64,000 nt of DNA, taken from contig CAYVFI010000002.1 of NCBI GenBank assembly GCA_964450955.1, forward strand, positions 124,001 through 188,000, given 5' to 3'. Positions 63,701 to 64,000 of this stretch are shown here, piece after piece. Position 1 is the stretch's first letter, and the number at the start of each line of letters is the position of its first letter. The translations under genes and the position numbers were made by a program. Origin of the DNA: CAYNWT01 sp964450955. Its GTDB lineage: Bacteria; Planctomycetota; Planctomycetia; Planctomycetales; Planctomycetaceae. The notes beneath the pieces are model-generated. The model was not told where the DNA came from. It saw only the letters and a program-made list of their open reading frames with translations, and made no database searches.

Positions 63701-64000
63701 CCGCCCTCACCGAAGACGGGCTGCGATCGCTATGGACCGACAGATTCGTCTACGAAGTCGGCCTGCCGCCAGTCTTCGTTAACCCAACTAACGGGGGCAC
63801 GGTAAGTCAGGAACCAGTCTTCCGCTGGGAAGAAGTTGCTCAGTCCAAGAAGTATGACTTCCGTATCCGCGTACAGGGCGGCAGCGGCAACATCTACCGT
63901 GACCGGAACGTTCAGAGCACAGCCATCGCTCCGGATATCGTGCTCGAACCTGGCAGCTACACAGCTCATGTTCGATCCATCAGCCTGTTCGGCGACCGAA
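57799..64000 (+). CDS. Giant secreted subtilase with Calx-beta repeats, propeller and P domain (3' truncated by window)
   Basis: ATG 57799 opens a frame that runs off the window (over 2067 codons). The N-terminus (RARRKSD-like basic stretch, then VEALEERTLLTA) is the planctomycete giant-protein motif. A subtilase S8 domain follows with catalytic Asp172 (VAIVDSGLE), His227 (GHGTHVAG) and Ser388 (GTSMASPM). After it come Calx-beta-like units (LTITFDRDEISEDAGASAAI...TITIPAGQ), an inserted propeller (about 59545-61050), an inserted P/Homo B domain (about 61351-61795; FVSDVKVNISLEHGHLGDLD) and fibronectin-like repeats from about 62940 (TSPDNRDTTLNPRPTVRWRA). It is probably cell-surface or secreted. 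Confidence 0.9.
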   Translation, partial: MAPSRSRRLRDLLRSRLPGPARRRAKRKSDSKSGVEALEERTLLTATHDDSSIVIRIEDGTTYEDLADVIPGATFQQVSQLGIARVLLPERVLVADAVEQFDANPGVRYAELNQLPRWKAAPNDARFDELWAFENTGQVANGTTGTADADTDAVEAWDGSVGDSSVIVAIVDSGLEQDHPDLVDNLWVNPGEIAGDGIDNDNNGFIDDIHGWDFEENDGVTNDPIGHGTHVAGIAGATGDNGIGVTGINQDVSLMGLKLFDLASAAAILEYAWMNGARVSNHSYGFNAFSQAFEDAVVLAEQNDHLVVVAAGNNGGDITGGNDFPALFDVENVLVVAATNQDDQIATFSDFSPTVVDLGAPGVNILSTTPQAGSLFYGPEYDYSDGTSMASPMVAGAAGYLLSLDPSLSYPQLKDILMSSGDPLPSLASVTVSGNRLNLARAAQQVAGIQLNVFPGSIREDAGANAATGLVRRFGDLSSSLSVSVVSSDTSELTVPSTVTIPAGSSRAFFSINAVDDTILDGTQTVGITASLAGGTVATTQFVDVTDVESLTLTIDRSVIEEDDGTFAAVGTISRSSNDGEPPNILVTVGNEVHEYDTAGTLINSFPIEYPGDARPLGENARDIVVTTSGNVAVYNGENGAFLSQFDGTDWTHQTLAGFGTAAVGSGALATHNEFIFATDQDTPSGAPRGVVRFDANTGQTFRLGQSVPGDRLFAATTNPGPAGHRLFELDPVTGEVIRSMPSPTGNPDLNIGLAYDGNSLWYIEGTNATTLWRLSPDSGGVIEQHDIGIGTGFDGLAALNGEIYLLDSFIQNDIVVWDPVAQQVSRILDIDDINGINISGGLTAATAPDALYVTDTFASTVYELDPSTGVVRSQFTHTLGSGGAEGLATVGQELYIANFVEDRIQVHDRSGDFVRNVQVQGPGNFSSLQGLGGDAVPGPTANPLDPIDVATGFDGTVYSLDSSGTKVQSFAPGTLRFLQETPLDRTVSAISVDSFGRLYGAVGGEVHRFSLAGNSEASQVVISGSTIIDLDIAIGGSILASTSDGIVATTDITLETTPFNFPVGITPAFVAFSVAPGSATGDIVVSIDNTDPTEISVPASVTIPAGQTSVTFPIGAVDDAIIDGTQTVTLTPVAGGYIDTQADSVDVLDIENLFVTVTDDQIAETDGPNATTVSISRSNVDGPFDFETSSTASSTPNLPILDQDIVTSTLEIPDQVAFVSDVKVNISLEHGHLGDLDVFLLSPSGTRVELFTDVGGIGQVIDGLTLDGDAASSIVTGSTPFSGRFTPEGSFAQFNGEPVSGGWTLEITDDTNLSDGMLLAWGIEVFGVGFAPLDVTLTTSDSTEAEPRSTVVTIPANKLSIELPIDAIDDALLDGTQNVVLTATGGSFVDGSDSFDVTDEETLTITFDRDEISEDAGASAAIGTVTRSNDGNLGSPLVVTLDNRDRSEITVPDTITIPAGQTSATFVVDAADDNVLDGRQRVRVNAVASGYRATADSRAFIFVTDSEPILVLDVDDAGAFENEEFVTATITRTNTTSLATSLSIALTSNNANATVPPSVTIPVGQASTTFTITLTDNDLLDGDRDVTITASAGGTFPGSDILNLRDFETLSLSISGEFDEADGAGAAIGTVTRNNTNIDSDVVVTLTNDDDSELTTPATVTIPAGSSSVDFPIDAVNDDDFDGPQEVLIGISATGYVSDDEVVVVNDHEPTVVTSPDNRDTTLNPRPTVRWRAVEGATSYRIRFRNVTTGEQEFIVEEDLPADITSYTPPRDLPLGNYDIFVGYDDERELAQPESVAVRLRVRTAPEFTSPRALAGTDPVDFAWTAVTDADEYQLVVNDLTRNRQGVVNERNLTNTSFAADLEPGVYEAFVRAWGNGIRGTRTRIRFTVLLAPEILTPAEGNSWDRTPTFTFTGSEGADHYDVRIHDLTIGLNNGGQNFIRDRFVIGTEFTPETELEIGHRYAVYVSALTEDGLRSLWTDRFVYEVGLPPVFVNPTNGGTVSQEPVFRWEEVAQSKKYDFRIRVQGGSGNIYRDRNVQSTAIAPDIVLEPGSYTAHVRSISLFGDR

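Noticed and set aside
1..64000. CRISPR arrays, rRNA and prophage genes
   Set aside because: No evenly spaced identical repeats, no conserved rRNA segments and no phage structural genes were seen.

Overview
The window is a 64 kb piece of a planctomycete chromosome, probably Planctomycetales; I cannot fix the genus. Evidence: giant secreted proteins with Calx-beta-like and FG-GAP repeats and an EALEERTLLTA N-terminal motif, a GcvH-like protein next to a two-cluster ferredoxin-type protein, a 53-residue basic protein of a type I know from planctomycetes, many secreted proteins of unknown function, a WD40 plus Gfo/Idh/MocA fusion, an ABC-2 permease fused to a CPBP protease, frequent GTG/TTG starts, and mur genes embedded among unrelated loci. 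Base composition is moderately GC-rich except for a more AT-rich patch near 25.6-26.0 kb.

Layout. 1-3.6 kb: 3' end of a giant surface or secreted protein with a metallopeptidase motif. 3.6-8.2 kb: PLP decarboxylase; bshB1-like deacetylase, MoaD-like protein and aldehyde:ferredoxin oxidoreductase in a tight operon; a small basic protein. 8.4-14.6 kb: ferredoxin-like protein and GcvH-like lipoyl carrier, HNH protein, NPCBM-type secreted protein, membrane-bound spermidine-synthase-like protein. 14.6-23.6 kb: guaA, prenyltransferase-beta-like protein, atypical SDR, membrane-anchored FlgG-like protein, LarA-like protein, truB, secreted protein. 23.9-29.3 kb: an accessory or decayed zone bounded by two copies of an identical 20-bp sequence. 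It holds a doubly frameshifted ISL3-family element with 26-bp inverted repeats, an ISAzo13-like remnant, a secreted-protein gene with a stop inside its signal peptide, an intact secreted protein, a TPR remnant and an orphan gene.

29.4-43 kb: housekeeping genes bioA, a MoxR ATPase, ferrochelatase, murE-murF-mraY (peptidoglycan precursor synthesis), an amidohydrolase overlapping a uvrA homologue, and a membrane protein paired with a formylglycine-generating-enzyme-like protein. 44-57.5 kb: a USP protein with an NhaD/ArsB-type antiporter, a DUF2007-like small protein, an ABC exporter pair, a PQQ-type propeller protein overlapping a 54-residue membrane protein, a cupredoxin-like secreted protein, a thioredoxin-YHS protein and the WD40/oxidoreductase fusion. 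57.8-64 kb: 5' part of a giant subtilase in which a beta-propeller and a P domain each split a Calx-beta unit at the same point.

Functional links visible here: MurE, MurF and MraY act consecutively in cell-wall precursor synthesis. The MoaD-like protein is positioned to serve pterin-cofactor synthesis for the oxidoreductase beside it. The GcvH-like and ferredoxin-like proteins may be an uncharacterised redox pair. I see no tRNA, rRNA or CRISPR array.
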